Positions 13,501-24,490 of a DNA stretch of 64,000 nucleotides are shown here, one piece after another. Source of the DNA: Saururus chinensis (Eukaryota; Streptophyta; Magnoliopsida; Piperales; Saururaceae); NCBI GenBank assembly GCA_035235625.1, contig CP141149.1, positions 7,222,893-7,286,892 of the forward strand, in the 5' to 3' direction. The first letter of the stretch is position 1; each line of letters begins with the position of its first letter. Under the pieces are notes generated by a model. That model saw only the letters and a program-made list of their open reading frames with translations, was not told the DNA's origin and did not search any database. Made by a program: the position numbers and the translations under genes.

Positions 13501-14060
13501 AGAAAATGAAGATAAAAAGGATTAATACGAAAATTGAACAATTAGGGGTGATTAGGGCAAGAAAACATACCTTAATCTGTTTTTCTTCTTTTGAAAATAG
13601 GGGTAGAGGACCTCCCTTCTCTTAGCACAACCCTTCCCCATTTGGGCAAATAGCTAGAGTTTTCTTTAAATAGTAAGAGTTTTGTGCTAGATAAACCAAT
13701 TGTTAGGCTGTAAAATAGGTTTAAAATGCCATGTGGCTAATTAGGGTTCTTTTGGTAAAAAAATAAATTTAATTATTCCAAAACCCGCTAAATTAAAATA
13801 ATAAAGGTTTAGAGGGCATGCGTCCAACATGGACGTGGGGGTTCACATCCTTAATTAAGGAAAAATTATGATAAAATCCATTACAATTGGATAAATCAAG
13901 TTTGACACTAAAATCTATAAAAATGAACTTAAACCTTATTAAAGCTATAATTACTAATCCTTAACCCCAAAAATTAAATTAAACTGGCAAACAAGTAAAA
14001 ACTATAAAATATCACATAATTAAAATAAACTTAAACCAAGTTAAAATTAGAGATCTTACA
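10586..14060 (-). mobile_element. Full-length LTR of family Y (5' LTR of the gag remnant)
   Basis: Read on the minus strand, this 3,475-bp LTR begins TGTAAGATCTCTAATTTTAA at 14060 and ends with TGACA at 10586, next to the primer binding site. Its length matches the other complete Y copy after subtracting its CACTA insert (about 3,294 bp). Internal landmarks shared with other copies are the GGGGAGGCACCACATT block near 12026 and the word cluster near 12900-12980. It has no coding content. Confidence 0.8.
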
Positions 14061-14600
14061 AATCTTACCAGAAATCTTTTCAATACATATAACCTTTATG
14101 CACTTACAACATTGATGCAATCTTCGACCCAATTGTTTGGAATGCATTCTACATAAAGCTGTACTAATTTTTCTTTGGTTAAAAACAAATAGAACTGAGG
14201 CATTAGAACTGTGTTTTGTCTTTTTTCTGCTAGTAGATATAAGCTATTAATTATTCCAGCTGACTGTCTTTTAACATCTATTGTTGTTCTTATGATCAAT
14301 AGATATATGTTAAACTTAGTATATTTTGTTTAAATATAGTTCAATCTTAGTAGAAATCTATCATCTTTTAATATCTATTGTCTAAAGATAGTTTTGACTT
14401 CTATTGTTTGAAATGAGTACATTTTGTTTAATGACGCTTCAATCTTACTTAGAAATCTCTTCAATAGATATAACCTTTATGTAGTTACAACATTGATGTA
14501 ATCTCTGACCCAGTTGTTTGGAATGCATTAAAAAGGACTACATAAATCTGCACTTTTTTCGTAGATTAAAAACAAGTAGAACAGAGACATTAGAATAGCA
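14061..14600. repeat. Two-copy direct repeat, period about 381 bp
   Basis: A block starting GAAATCTTTTCAATACATAT at 14071 recurs from 14452 with a few substitutions, including the ACAACATTGATG and GTTTGGAATGCATT segments. The copies extend about 150 bp each, separated by about 230 bp of AT-rich DNA. It starts right at the edge of the Y LTR, so one copy may have been cut by that insertion. No gene is seen. Confidence 0.6.
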
Positions 14601-15060
14601 GCGACAATAATAACAATATGTTTAGCTGCAAATTGTTAGAAATAGGAATGAAAAACAAGTAGCATAACCATCAACACAGGCCTAAAAACAACAACCAATC
14701 TTCAACATCATCAACTTGTAAAAATTAAAACATACAATATAAAACTTAAACAAAGGCACCCACTTTGCACACTAAACATGTAACAAATAGCAAAAGAGAG
14801 TGCATACAAAGGAAGATACTAAAAAACTACGATGCCAGTTTCTTCTTTTAGATGGAGAGAAGTTGTGAGAGAGAAAACCTACAAGAGCGGCAGTAACACC
14901 CATTGCAACAGTGGCAACCAGCAGAGAAGTTCGTGGATGTAGCATAAAGTAGGAAGAGGTGAAAAAATCTTTACCTGTTGAGATTGCTCCACCCAACATA
15001 AACTTTTTGCTAGGGGACCAAGAAGGCAAGGGAACAAGAAGGCAAGAGAAGATATATACA
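14601..15060 (-). other. Intergenic DNA with an unrecognised short reading frame
   Basis: A minus-strand open frame of 85 residues (14772-15029) contains a hydrophobic stretch (SLLVATVAMGVTAALVGF) that could be a membrane segment, with a possible splice donor context (CAACAG then GTAAAG) just upstream of it. I recognise no family. It could be an exon of an unknown gene, a gene remnant or chance. It ends about 260 bp before the SAP transcription region, which lies on the opposite strand. Confidence 0.2.
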
Positions 15061-15400
15061 CTTCTTCACAGGTCTAAGGGATAGAAAATTTGGAGGCCCT
15101 ATTTCTACACCCTTTCCCCCACTTTCTACTTCACTTTTCTTTCTTGTACTTCAACAAAATAAATAAATAAATAATTTTAAATAAAATCTTTTCTTTTATT
15201 CGACTATTCTTCAATCTAAATAGAACCTTAAAAAACAGAGAAGAACAATGAACCAAACCGGCCAACGGGGGATCCGGTGGCGGCACCCCAATTCCGGCCA
15301 TCTTGTCAGGCACTTAAGTGGACATTTCCAATTGGGGCAAGTCGTGATTTTTTCACGAGGCCGGGCAGACGGGGCAAGCCGGGCAGCCGATTTAGATCGA
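15061..15400 (+). promoter_or_regulatory. Probable promoter region of the SAP gene
   Basis: This region lies just upstream of the CT-rich leader of the A20/AN1 gene. An AT-rich stretch (AATAAATAAATAATTTTAAAT, near 15160-15185) is the only TATA-like candidate. From about 15240 the composition turns GC-rich. The transcription start cannot be fixed from sequence alone; this is inferred from position. Confidence 0.35.
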
Positions 15401-16312
15401 CGAATTCCCGACCCGGCCCACCACCCCCCAGAACCCGAAAAATCCCCCTTCCCCTTAAATCGATAGAATCGTCGCCCCCTTTCCCCTTCTTCCTCCACCC
15501 AATCCCCCCTTCCACCCCTCCTTCGCCCTTCCGATTTCCACGCTGGTTTCTTCGATTGGGTGAGGGCTTCTTCCCTTCTTCCTCGACTACTTGCTCTGAT
15601 TGCGGTTTCTTTGCTGATTGTGTTCTTTCTCTGCTTCTCTGCAGAATTTGGCTTCGTCTCCGGAGGCGGAGGCATCGCAGCCAAAGGCCTGGTTTTTCTT
15701 GACGCGTCTCGTTCCTGAACCTTGATCAGGTATGTGTTTCGACCTGGGTGTTTCCAATTTTTCGGTCTTGATTCAGGAATCGGCCGTTGAGGTTAGGGTT
15801 TCGGTGGTTCTCCCCGAGTCTGTGTTGGATGGTTTTTAATAGGTTGTTCGTGTGGGGAATTGGCGTTGGGGAGTTGGGATTTTATTTTCTGTAGGGTGAA
15901 TTGGGCGCAGGAAAGGATGATTTTCGTGGGTTTGTTGAAAAAATATATTTCCTGCGCTCTTTGTTGAATAGGTAGGGCCTGGGCTTGAATAGATGAGTTG
16001 AAATTGGGGAATTATGATGCTTGTGGTCTTTTAAATGGGGCATAACTAATGTCTGGGAATTATGCTGTATCGTTGTGTGAAGGTGGAAACTTACAGATGA
16101 TTAAATATTGATTGATTGGTCCTATGGTCTAGGTAGTCTCAGTATGATTGGGACCTAGGCTCAAGTTGGATTTTTTCGTTCATGTGTTTTGTGCATGCCG
16201 GCTAATTGGAAGGTAGTGCTTATTGAGTGATTTATGGGAACTGTAAATGGATTGTGTTCTTAATTTTTGACGCAACTGCACGGTTATTGGAGTTTGAGAT
16301 GGTATTGTGCAG
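15401..16312 (+). other. 5' leader and leader intron of the SAP gene
   Basis: A pyrimidine-rich leader (about 15430-15729) ends at a good donor (CAG then GTATGT at 15730). The matching acceptor (TTGTGCAG) ends at 16312, eight bases before the start codon, giving a 583-bp intron. A second optional small intron (GTGAGG at 15559 to CTGCAG at 15643) is possible. An intron in the 5' UTR with an intronless coding region is the usual layout of plant SAP genes. Confidence 0.65.
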
Positions 16313-16320
16313 GGTACATA

Positions 16321-16845
16321 ATGGAGCATGACGAGACTGGATGCCAAGCCCCGGAAGGCCCCATCCTCTGCATTAATAACTGTGGTTTCTTTGGAAGTGC
16401 GGCCACCATGAATATGTGCTCCAAATGTCACAAGGACATGCTCCTGAAGCAAGAGCAAGCAAAGCTTGCGGCGTCTTCTATTGACAGCATTGTAAACGGA
16501 AACAGTAGTGGCAATGGTAACAATGGAAAGGAACTGGTTGTTTCTGGGCCAGTTGATCTTAATATGCCTAGTATTGAGCTGAATAATGTAATATCCCAGC
16601 CTACTGATGCATCCACTTCGAGTGAGGTTGTTGAAGCAAAGGTGAAAGAAGGCCCTAATAGGTGCAACATGTGCAAGAAACGTGTTGGATTGACAGGGTT
16701 CAAGTGCCGTTGTGGAAACCTGTTCTGTCCGCTACACCGCTATTCTGACAAGCATGACTGCTCCTTTGATTATCGGACAGCTGCTCGTGATGCTATTGCT
16801 AAAGCAAACCCTGTCGTGAAAGCTGAAAAGCTCGACAAGATCTAG
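16321..16845 (+). CDS. A20/AN1 zinc-finger stress-associated protein (SAP)
   Basis: This 174-residue protein has the two zinc-finger modules of plant SAPs. The N-terminal A20 finger uses Cys17, Cys21, Cys33 and Cys36, around the family block [16 protein letters not shown]. The C-terminal AN1 finger uses Cys115, Cys118, Cys129, Cys131, Cys136, His139, His145 and Cys147. A low-complexity Ser/Asn/Gly linker (about 52-100) joins them. The tail [17 protein letters not shown] is the conserved SAP C-terminus. All zinc ligands are present and the length is normal. The start is chosen because the family begins with a short MEH-type N-terminus and lies just after the leader-intron acceptor; an in-frame ATG at 16267 falls in the intron. 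SAPs are cytosolic or nuclear regulators of abiotic stress tolerance; A20 domains of several bind ubiquitin. Resemblance to rice SAP8-like proteins is from memory. Confidence 0.95.
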   Translation: MEHDETGCQAPEGPILCINNCGFFGSAATMNMCSKCHKDMLLKQEQAKLAASSIDSIVNGNSSGNGNNGKELVVSGPVDLNMPSIELNNVISQPTDASTSSEVVEAKVKEGPNRCNMCKKRVGLTGFKCRCGNLFCPLHRYSDKHDCSFDYRTAARDAIAKANPVVKAEKLDKI

Positions 16846-17375
16846 ACCAGGAGAGACAATATGATTTCATTCTGATGGTTCTCTCTCGCATTTTGTTCCT
16901 GACCTCTTCTTATTGTGTCGGTGTATCGTTATAATCACGACAAGATGGTCAGGGGCCTATGGAAAATCTCAGGAACTTTATATTCCTTGTTTGGTTGGGA
17001 TGCATTTCATTGTTGGCTCTGGTGTGTAAGCTTCTGTTTGTGCTGGTTTGATGAAAAAAACAGTGTCACTTATATTTGGTTGGCTTTGTAATGTATTTTC
17101 AGGTCAGTTCACGGGTCGGGCACTATATGAAAGTTGCAATATTGTCAGTGGTCTTCATCATTTATGCCCTTTGATTCTTAATAATGTTCTGTTTCTAAAT
17201 TATTATTTTGGTGATGGTCAGGGGCATGTGGAAAATCTCAGGAAGTTTATATTCTTAGTTTGCTTGGCATGCATTTTGTTGTTGGCTCTGGTGTGTAAGC
17301 TTTTGTTTGTGCTGGTTTCTGAAAAAAAAATAACATTGTCTTTATTTTTGGCTGGCTTTATTATGTGGTTTCAGG
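16846..17375 (+). repeat. Tandem duplication in the 3' flank of the SAP gene, period 269 bp
   Basis: The block GATGGTCAGGGGC...GAAAATCTCAGGAA at 16944 recurs at 17213. Similarity continues through TTGTTGGCTCTGGTGTGTAAGC to TTTTCAGGTCAG/GTTTCAGGTGAG near 17100 and 17373. The two copies lie in the probable 3' UTR or just beyond, since the stop codon is at 16843-16845. Copies differ by scattered substitutions and small indels. Confidence 0.7.
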
Positions 17376-20039
17376 TGAGTGTATCTGTCACCATAGTGAA
17401 TGATGTGATAGTTGCATTACTATCCGCGGTCTGTCATATTTTTCCTTTCGTTTCCTGATTCCAGGATGTGTTGTCACTTGATTATCTAGAAAATGGTGGC
17501 TGCTTTTACCTGTTCTGATACTGGCATTTGTGTGTGTAGAGCGAAGGATCCAAAATAATTTGTATATTTTGTTTTCCTCAGTTGAAGATGCACATTTTCT
17601 GATCTTTCCTTGGACCATAAGCATGTTAAGTTTTAGCCGAGCTGGTGATTCACAAAGATATTTTTTGGCGTCAAGGTCGGCTTTCAGATAGCTTGGTATT
17701 TTCCTTTATGTATTTTATATCATGCATCCAGGAATTTTCTGCATAAATTTATGGCAACTTGTTATAGACACATTGAGTTCAAGGATATCCGAATGGTTTG
17801 TGCTTTTTGGTGCTTTCCATGTTAGAATAAGATTCAAGGGTGATGTGGTTAACTGCCTTTGATATTCCTTTTGTACATATCCACTTACATTGACATATTT
17901 GTTATCAATAATTTTATAGAAACCTGCCATTTTCTTTGAGTATTCTAGATTTTTTTGTGGTAATCAGTGACTATTAAAAACATTTAGTACATTGGAGATG
18001 GAAGATCTTATTCTTTTCTGATTGGATGTCAAGATTTGTACACATACCTGAATCCTAATTGATAGATGTGATGCACACACGCATGCTATCCTGTTTTACT
18101 CTTTCGTTGTTAGATTATTGTTTTTCCGTATTTTGCATGCAGACTTGTGTTTGTGGCTCATGGATCCACGTTTGTATAGTCAAAATGTCAGGAGTTGCAT
18201 TCCAACATCTTCCATTTTATCATTCCATGCAAACGTTCTAATCCTTATTTTACGATCTATGTGCTCAATTTCTTTTTTTCTTTTTTTGTATGTTTTGACT
18301 ATGGAAGATTAGTTGGGTCATCTCAGGTTTTATTTTTACCAGCCACCCAGGACCTTGATCTTGAGAAGTTCTACTACTTACGCATTGAGCGTGTGCATAA
18401 CTAGACATGGTGTGAAGTTAGCTCAAAAGAAAGTCAGTTGACTACATGTAGTACTCACTGTTTCGGAGTTCGTCTTGTTATAGTATTTTGTATGGAAGGA
18501 TACATTGCTAGGTGGGAGGCTAAAAATGATTTCATGTAGCACGTGAGCTTGCATGGTCCGTACATGGAATGAAGGGTTGCAAACTTTTGTTTTGTTATAT
18601 CAAAAAATGGTTTTAGATAGCGTCGCTTCTTTATGCTTCATTGTGTAAGTGCTTGCCTTATAGAAGTCAATCCTATAGTAGCAAACTGAACGTATTTTAA
18701 AGCCTACGCCAGCTTGTTGGTTATGAATGTTTTTAGCTCACCAGGGTCTTGATTATCTTTTATATGCATATAATGCTTGCTCCTTGGCTCTCGTATCTTT
18801 TTTATGTAGTTTTTGCATTGTGAAGTACATTTGGAGAACAATGCCCGGCCAGTATGCGGAAACTTAAGCTAGGAAGCGCTACTTTTCAAGACAAATCGCA
18901 CCTTATGCAGCTAAAGTATATACCGTGTAACGAATTTGCGTGGACATTTATCCCAATAATGTTATCTTTTTTAACTTGTCAACATTTTGAGTAATAAATT
19001 TTTGTTCGTCATCGGTGAATTGTGAAAAGGTACGGAAGATCTTCTTTTCTCATTGGATCGCCCCAAGATTTGTACACATTTAATCTACTCGAAGCATGCC
19101 ATGCACTTATCCGTGCAATCTTATATTACTCCAGTGTTTTTTTGAGGCAAAGGCCCCACCCGGTAATAATTAATCTAGACAGGACGAAAATACGTAGGTG
19201 TCCGCCACCAAAGCCACATCACAACACATAACACCAAAGCCACAAGGAGGATTAGCAAGAACAATGGACTCTTAAGTGAGAAATGAAGTCCGTATTTATA
19301 GGGTGAGACTTTAGAGACCTCAAATCAAAAGGTTAAATTTAATTTTATTCAAAGTAAATTTTAATTTTGTTAATAAATATAAAGTAATTAATTTGACCAA
19401 AGTAACTAACAAAAGTAAATAAGTATTTAAAAACATTGAATATTAGAGCATTGATTAATAAAGCAATTTAAGATGACTAAACAAAATATTAGAGCATATG
19501 AATTCACATGCACTAAATCATGGAAACTTATAATTATGATTATTAATTATTTTTCACATTCATCTCATAATAATCTAAAAATTTATTTTTGTTATAGAAA
19601 ATATCATCATTAAGTTATAATGCATAATCAAAATATATAGTTCCTCTTCACTTTAATTGATTAAAATCAAGTAATTAATGGTAGAGTTTTTTTCATATTA
19701 CATGGCCCAAGGTACAAATATTTTATATTCCCTAGATTTTAACACTTAATCTCATATGACCTCATTTAGGAAAAATATACCCTTAAATCATAAATGAACC
19801 CACGCCCAAGTTCTTATCTCATTAATCAATAATGAAAGGGGGTGTAGGGGCGTCGTTCTTGTGGGCAGGTCTTATTGGTGGCTAATTTTCGATGACAACT
19901 CACCGGAGGCAGATTACTGGTGTCGACTTACATAGTGGGTGGCCGGAGACGGTAAAACCCTTATTTTTCATTTTTCCTCCACGGAAGCTTTCTCGGTCGA
20001 AAAAATTATCCTTTCTCAGCGCCAGTGACTCATCCTCTA
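17376..20039. other. Intergenic DNA, no gene seen
   Basis: The stretch is AT-rich with only short scattered open frames that look like chance. At about 19140-19260 the words TTTTTTTGAGGCAAAGGCCC and the following GC-richer 100 bp resemble the antisense 3' tail of a non-LTR retrotransposon, but no reverse transcriptase is visible, so I do not call one. From 19300 to 19830 the sequence is very AT-rich. I see no RNA gene. Confidence 0.5.
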
Positions 20040-20530
20040 GCATAATAGACAAAGTGACCCATAATATAATGTGGCTCCTATTATATCCATGACAACACAA
20101 TTTGTCAATAATATGTTTTATTGATAATATGATATGCGTCATATTGCTAAACACAATGTATTCTTTGCGCTAGCGACCCATTACCTGATTTGGTTTATAT
20201 TATATATATGATAACACGACATGTCAACAATACGTGTTATTGATAATACGATATGCTCTATATTGCATGTACAATAACACGATATTTACCATATCATGTT
20301 AATGATAACATAAAATGTGCTCTTTGAGCTGACAACCAATAATATGATATCCTTCACATCGTATATTCACTATAGAGTGTTAATGATAACATGATATGTG
20401 TTATTTGAGCCAATAACCCACAATATGATATTTTTATATCACATATACAATAACGTAATATTCGCCATATCGTGTTAATGATAACACAATGTGTTCTTTG
20501 AGCCAACAAGCCATAATACGATATCCTCCA
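20040..20530. repeat. AT-rich satellite-like array, left part
   Basis: Degenerate units of roughly 80-160 bp repeat the words CCATAATACGATAT, CATATCGTATATAC, ATAACACGATATTCGCCATA and GTGTTATTTGAGCCAACAAC. Many words are self-complementary (TCGTATATACGATA type), so units can fold into hairpins. The array stops at 20530 with CTCCA and resumes after the LTR at 27589, showing one array split by an insertion. Confidence 0.7.
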
Positions 20531-21874
20531 TGTAAGATCCCTGAACTTGAACCCGTTTATTTTATTCTATTTAATTGTTTTTGTGTGGTTTAGTGTTGAT
20601 TCTGATCACTTTTGACTATTTTCAACATTAAATGGTTACCAAATGTTTAGTTAAAATTTTCTTCACATTTATTGTTTTTAAGTTAATTTAAGTCATTTAG
20701 AATTTTTCTAGAATTTTTAAAATTTTTAACATTTTCCCTAAAAAGTTAGGGGGCAGGATCCACTGTGGGCCCCAAGTGTAAAATTTGGGTTATTCATCCC
20801 AAATGACCCCAACATCAACTTAAGATGTAAAATAATTATTTTAAAATTTTTGGACTTTAATTTAGGTTTAAATAAGCAAGTTTATCTATTTATAGTAATA
20901 AATCTTATTTATACCCCATAAACCTATTGAATTTACCCCACCCTTTACTATAAAAGGAAAAACCCAGTCACTTTTCCAATTGGGAAAGGGCTAAGACTTG
21001 GAGCTTAGGAACCTAATCCCAATTTTCCTAAAATAAAAGAAGATTAAGGTATTGATTTGCTTAATGTTTCAATAATCCGTTAGGGTTTTTATTAAATCTT
21101 TCAGATCCCTTCTTTTGCTTTGGATTAATCTTGACACTACAACAAAATGTAGTATTGGCGATGCATTTATTAGTGATGCAAAGTTATGCGTCGCTAAAAA
21201 CAACTATATTGCGATGAATGAAAAAACGACATAAAAAAATTAACTATTAGCGACGCATTTTCGTTTGCATCACTAATAGTCATATATTAACGACACTTAG
21301 TTTAAAGTGTCGCTTATACTAATAATATTAGTGACGCTCATCAAGTTGATGATAAAATCCATGGATGCTAATAGTTCCTCTATTTGCGACGCTTTATACA
21401 ACCGTCTCTAAAATATATATATTTTAAATAAAAAAAGAAGAAAAATATAATTATTAGTGATGCTTTTTTTAAGCATTGCTAATGGCTTTCACAATAGCGA
21501 TGTTTATCTCAAAGCGTCACTAGTAGTGCTGCTATTAGCGACGCTTACAAAAGCATCACTAATAGTTATGAATTAAAAATAAAAAAATAAAAAGTTTAAA
21601 TTATTAGCGACGCTTTTAAATAAGCGTCGCAAATACCATTTCTAATAGAGACGCTTGTTGACAAGTGTCGCTAATAGCCTTATTAATTAATTTTATTTAA
21701 TAAATAAATATTAAAACAATTATAATAAACTTCCTAAATATATTATATTTTATTCAATAAATATTAAATTTTTAATAAAAACTAGTATTAATAATAGATT
21801 AAACTTTCACTATTTACATAATATATTTTATTTCTTAAAATTTATTATTAATTTTAAAATATAATTTATAATAA

Positions 21875-23265
21875 AAGAGAGAGTGAAGAGAGTGCATGGA
21901 GAGAGAGTGACTGTGAGGAGAGAGAGGGATCGAAGAGAGAGGGAGAAAGAGAGGGTAGAGAGAGCGGAGAGAGAAGAGAGAGGGAGAGGAGAGAGAGAAG
22001 AGGGTGGAAAGAGGGAGGAGAGATAGGAGAGAGAGAAGAGGGTGGAGAGAGGGAGGAGAGAGAAAGGAGAGAGAGAAGAGGGAGGAGAGAGAAAGGAGAG
22101 AGAGAAGAGGGAGGAGAGAGAAAGGAGAGAGAGAGGAGAGGGAGGAGAGAGAGGAGAGAGAGAAGAAGGAGGAGAGAGGAGAGAGAGAAGAGGGAGGAGA
22201 GAGAGAGGAGAGAGAAGAGGGAGGTGAGAGAGAAGAGGGTGGAGAGAGAGGAGAGAGAGAAGAGGGTGGAGAGAGGGAGGAGAGAGAGAAGAAAGAGAAG
22301 AGGGTGGAGAGAGGGAGGAGAGAGAGAGGAGAGGGAGAGAGGGAGGAAGGAAAGAGAGAGAGGGAGGAAGGAGAGAGAGAGGAGAGAGGGAGGAAGGAGA
22401 GAGAGAGAGGAGAGAGGGAGGAAGGAGAGAGAGAGGAGAGAGGGAGGAAGGAGAAAGGAGGAGAGAGGGAGGAAGGAGAGAGAGAGAGGAGAGAGGGAGG
22501 AAGGAGAGAGAGAGAGAGGAGGAGAGAGGGAGGAAGGAGAGAGGAGGAGAGAGGGAGGAAGGAGAGAGAGAGGAGAGAGGGAGGAGAGAGGAGAGAGGGA
22601 AGACAGAGTGGAGGAGAGAGAAGAGAGAGAGAGGAGAGAGGGAGGAAGGAGAGAGAGAGAGGAGAGAGGGAGGAAGGAGAGAGAGAGGAGAGAGGGAAGA
22701 CAGAGTGGAGGAGAGAGAAGAGAGAGAGAGGAGAGAGGGAGGAAGGAGAGGGAGAGGAGAGAGGGAGGAAGGAGAGAGAGAGGTGAGAGGGAGAGAGGGA
22801 GGAGAGAGAGAGGAGGAGAGAGAGAGTGGAGGGAGAGGGAGAGGGAGGAGAGAGGAGAGAGAATTGAGAGAGATAGGGAGAGAGGGTAGAGAGAGAGAAG
22901 TGGGTGGAGAGAGGGAGGAGAGAGAGAGAGGAGAGAGGGAGGAGAGAGAGAGGAGAGAGGGAGGAGTGAGGGAGAGGGAGAGAAAGAGGAGAGAGAGAGA
23001 AAGAGGAGAGAGGAGAGGGGGAGTGAGAGGGATAGAGAGGAAAGGGAGAGAGAGGAGTGAGAGGGAGATAGAGGAGAGGGAGAGAAATAGGAGAGGATAG
23101 AGAGGAAAGGGAGAGAGAGAGAGAGGAGAGAGGGAGGACAGAGAAAGGGAGAGAGAGGAGAGAGGAGAGAGAGAGGAGAGAGAGAGGAGAGGGGGAGAGG
23201 AAAGAGAGAAAGGGAAGAGAGAGATAGGAGAGGGAGAGGAGAGAGCGGAAGGTAGCGAAAGTAAG
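21875..23265. repeat. 1.4-kb polypurine (GA-rich) tract inside the CACTA element
   Basis: The plus strand is almost only G and A, built from GAGAGAGGGAGGAAGGAGA-like units with irregular order; pyrimidines appear as rare T or C. Long open frames on both strands (Ser/Leu/Pro-rich on minus, Glu/Arg-rich on plus) follow from this composition and are not genes. Such mirror-rich purine tracts can form triplex structures in vitro. Confidence 0.9.
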
Positions 23266-23489
23266 AGTATTTGTGACACTTGTGTATAAGCGTCACAAAT
23301 GATACGATGTTAGCGACGTTTATGTATAATTGTCGTAAAGAAATATTATTTGCGATGTTTAAGAAAACGTCGCTAAGATATAATATTTGCGATGGTTTGA
23401 TTATTAATCGGAAAAAACTAAATTATGTGACGCTTAGACAAAGCGTCACAAATGCGTTTATTTGCCACGCTTTAGAAGCGTCGTAAAAA

Positions 23490-24490
23490 AAAGCACGCTA
23501 CCGAAAAATGCCCACGTGGGGCAAAATTTTTGCCCGGCACGGGCGATATTTCGATCGTGTGGGCGATATATATTCTCCCGCATGGGTATTTTTTGCCCAC
23601 TCGATATTTTCGTCCCACTTCCGCTCCTCGCCTCCCCCCGCCATAGTGTGCTGATCACTGCCATCGCCGTCCGCTAAGCTGCGCCCCAACTGTCGTCTCT
23701 ACCCACATCCTAGCCACCCGACTGCAGCCCAGCCTCCCGTCCACCCTGCTAGATCCCAGCCTCTTGTCCTGCTACACCCCAACTGCCCTCTGCCGCCGCC
23801 CGTCCACCCCGCTACACCCCAGCTGCGTGTCCGCCCCCGCATCCCATTTGCCTTTCTGCCCCACTGCACCACAACCACCCTCTGCTGTCCTGCGTCCGCC
23901 CCCGGCCACCCCACTTTGCTCTGCCCCCCTTCCCCTCCCCGGTTCCCCCCTTCTCGCCCCCGGCTCCCCCCTTCCTCCCCTCTAATTTTCAATGGAGGGG
24001 AAGGAGGAGGTGGAGCCAGGGAGAGAGGGGGGGTGGGGGTCCGGATTCTAGCACCCCGCCGTCCTCCGGTTCCCCCCTCCCTCTTGCTCCACCCTCTCTC
24101 CCCGGCGCTGCCCCCTCATTCCCCTTGATTTTTAGAGGAGGAGGCAGAGCAGAGGGGAGTAGGGGGCCGGATTCCGGCTCCCCTCCCCTCTCTCCCCAGC
24201 AATCCCCCCTCCCTCACCCCACTCTACTCCGCCCCCCTTCCTTTCCCTGGTTCCCTCCCTTCTCACCCCGGGATTACGGCTCCCCCTCCCTGTTCCCCCT
24301 TCGGTTGACAGACCGGAGGAAGGGGCTCTAGGGCTGGGGTGCTTGAAACCGGCTCCCCACCGGATTCGGCTCCACCCACCAACCCCCTACACCCGGTTCC
24401 CCCCCTCTAGTCAACATACCACAGGAAGGGTCCCCGCCAGATTCCAATCCCCCGTCAGCTGCCTCATGCCGCCGGTGGGTTTTTTTAATT
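23490..24490. repeat. GC-rich, C-biased block inside the CACTA element
   Basis: The plus strand is rich in CCCC runs (for example near 23900-24000, 24170-24260 and 24350-24420), separated by short AG-rich stretches; several segments look like diverged duplicates of each other (GATTC.GGCTCCCC words recur near 24050, 24170, 24265 and 24355). Short proline-rich frames are present but none resembles a known protein. It may be captured or locally amplified DNA. Confidence 0.6.

Noticed and set aside
15211-15702. Frames of 141 and 157 residues over the SAP leader
   Set aside because: They lie on opposite strands over CT-rich leader DNA, are Pro/Ser/Arg-rich, and are better explained as untranslated leader.
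17048-17458. 136-residue plus-strand frame downstream of SAP
   Set aside because: It overlaps the tandem duplication in the 3' flank, is Leu/Val/Phe-rich from T-rich DNA, and has no domain.
19140-19260. Possible non-LTR retrotransposon 3' tail
   Set aside because: Only a short GC-richer segment next to a T run is visible; there is no coding block or target duplication to support it.
22042-23180. Possible CRISPR-like or ordered repeat array
   Set aside because: Units are irregular, without constant repeats and unique spacers, in a plant nuclear setting.
21828-23296. Two very long minus-strand open frames (476 and 483 residues, Ser/Leu/Pro-rich) and matching Glu/Arg-rich plus-strand frames
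   Set aside because: They follow from the polypurine composition, which has almost no stop codons in any frame. They have no domain structure, and several frames are open at once.
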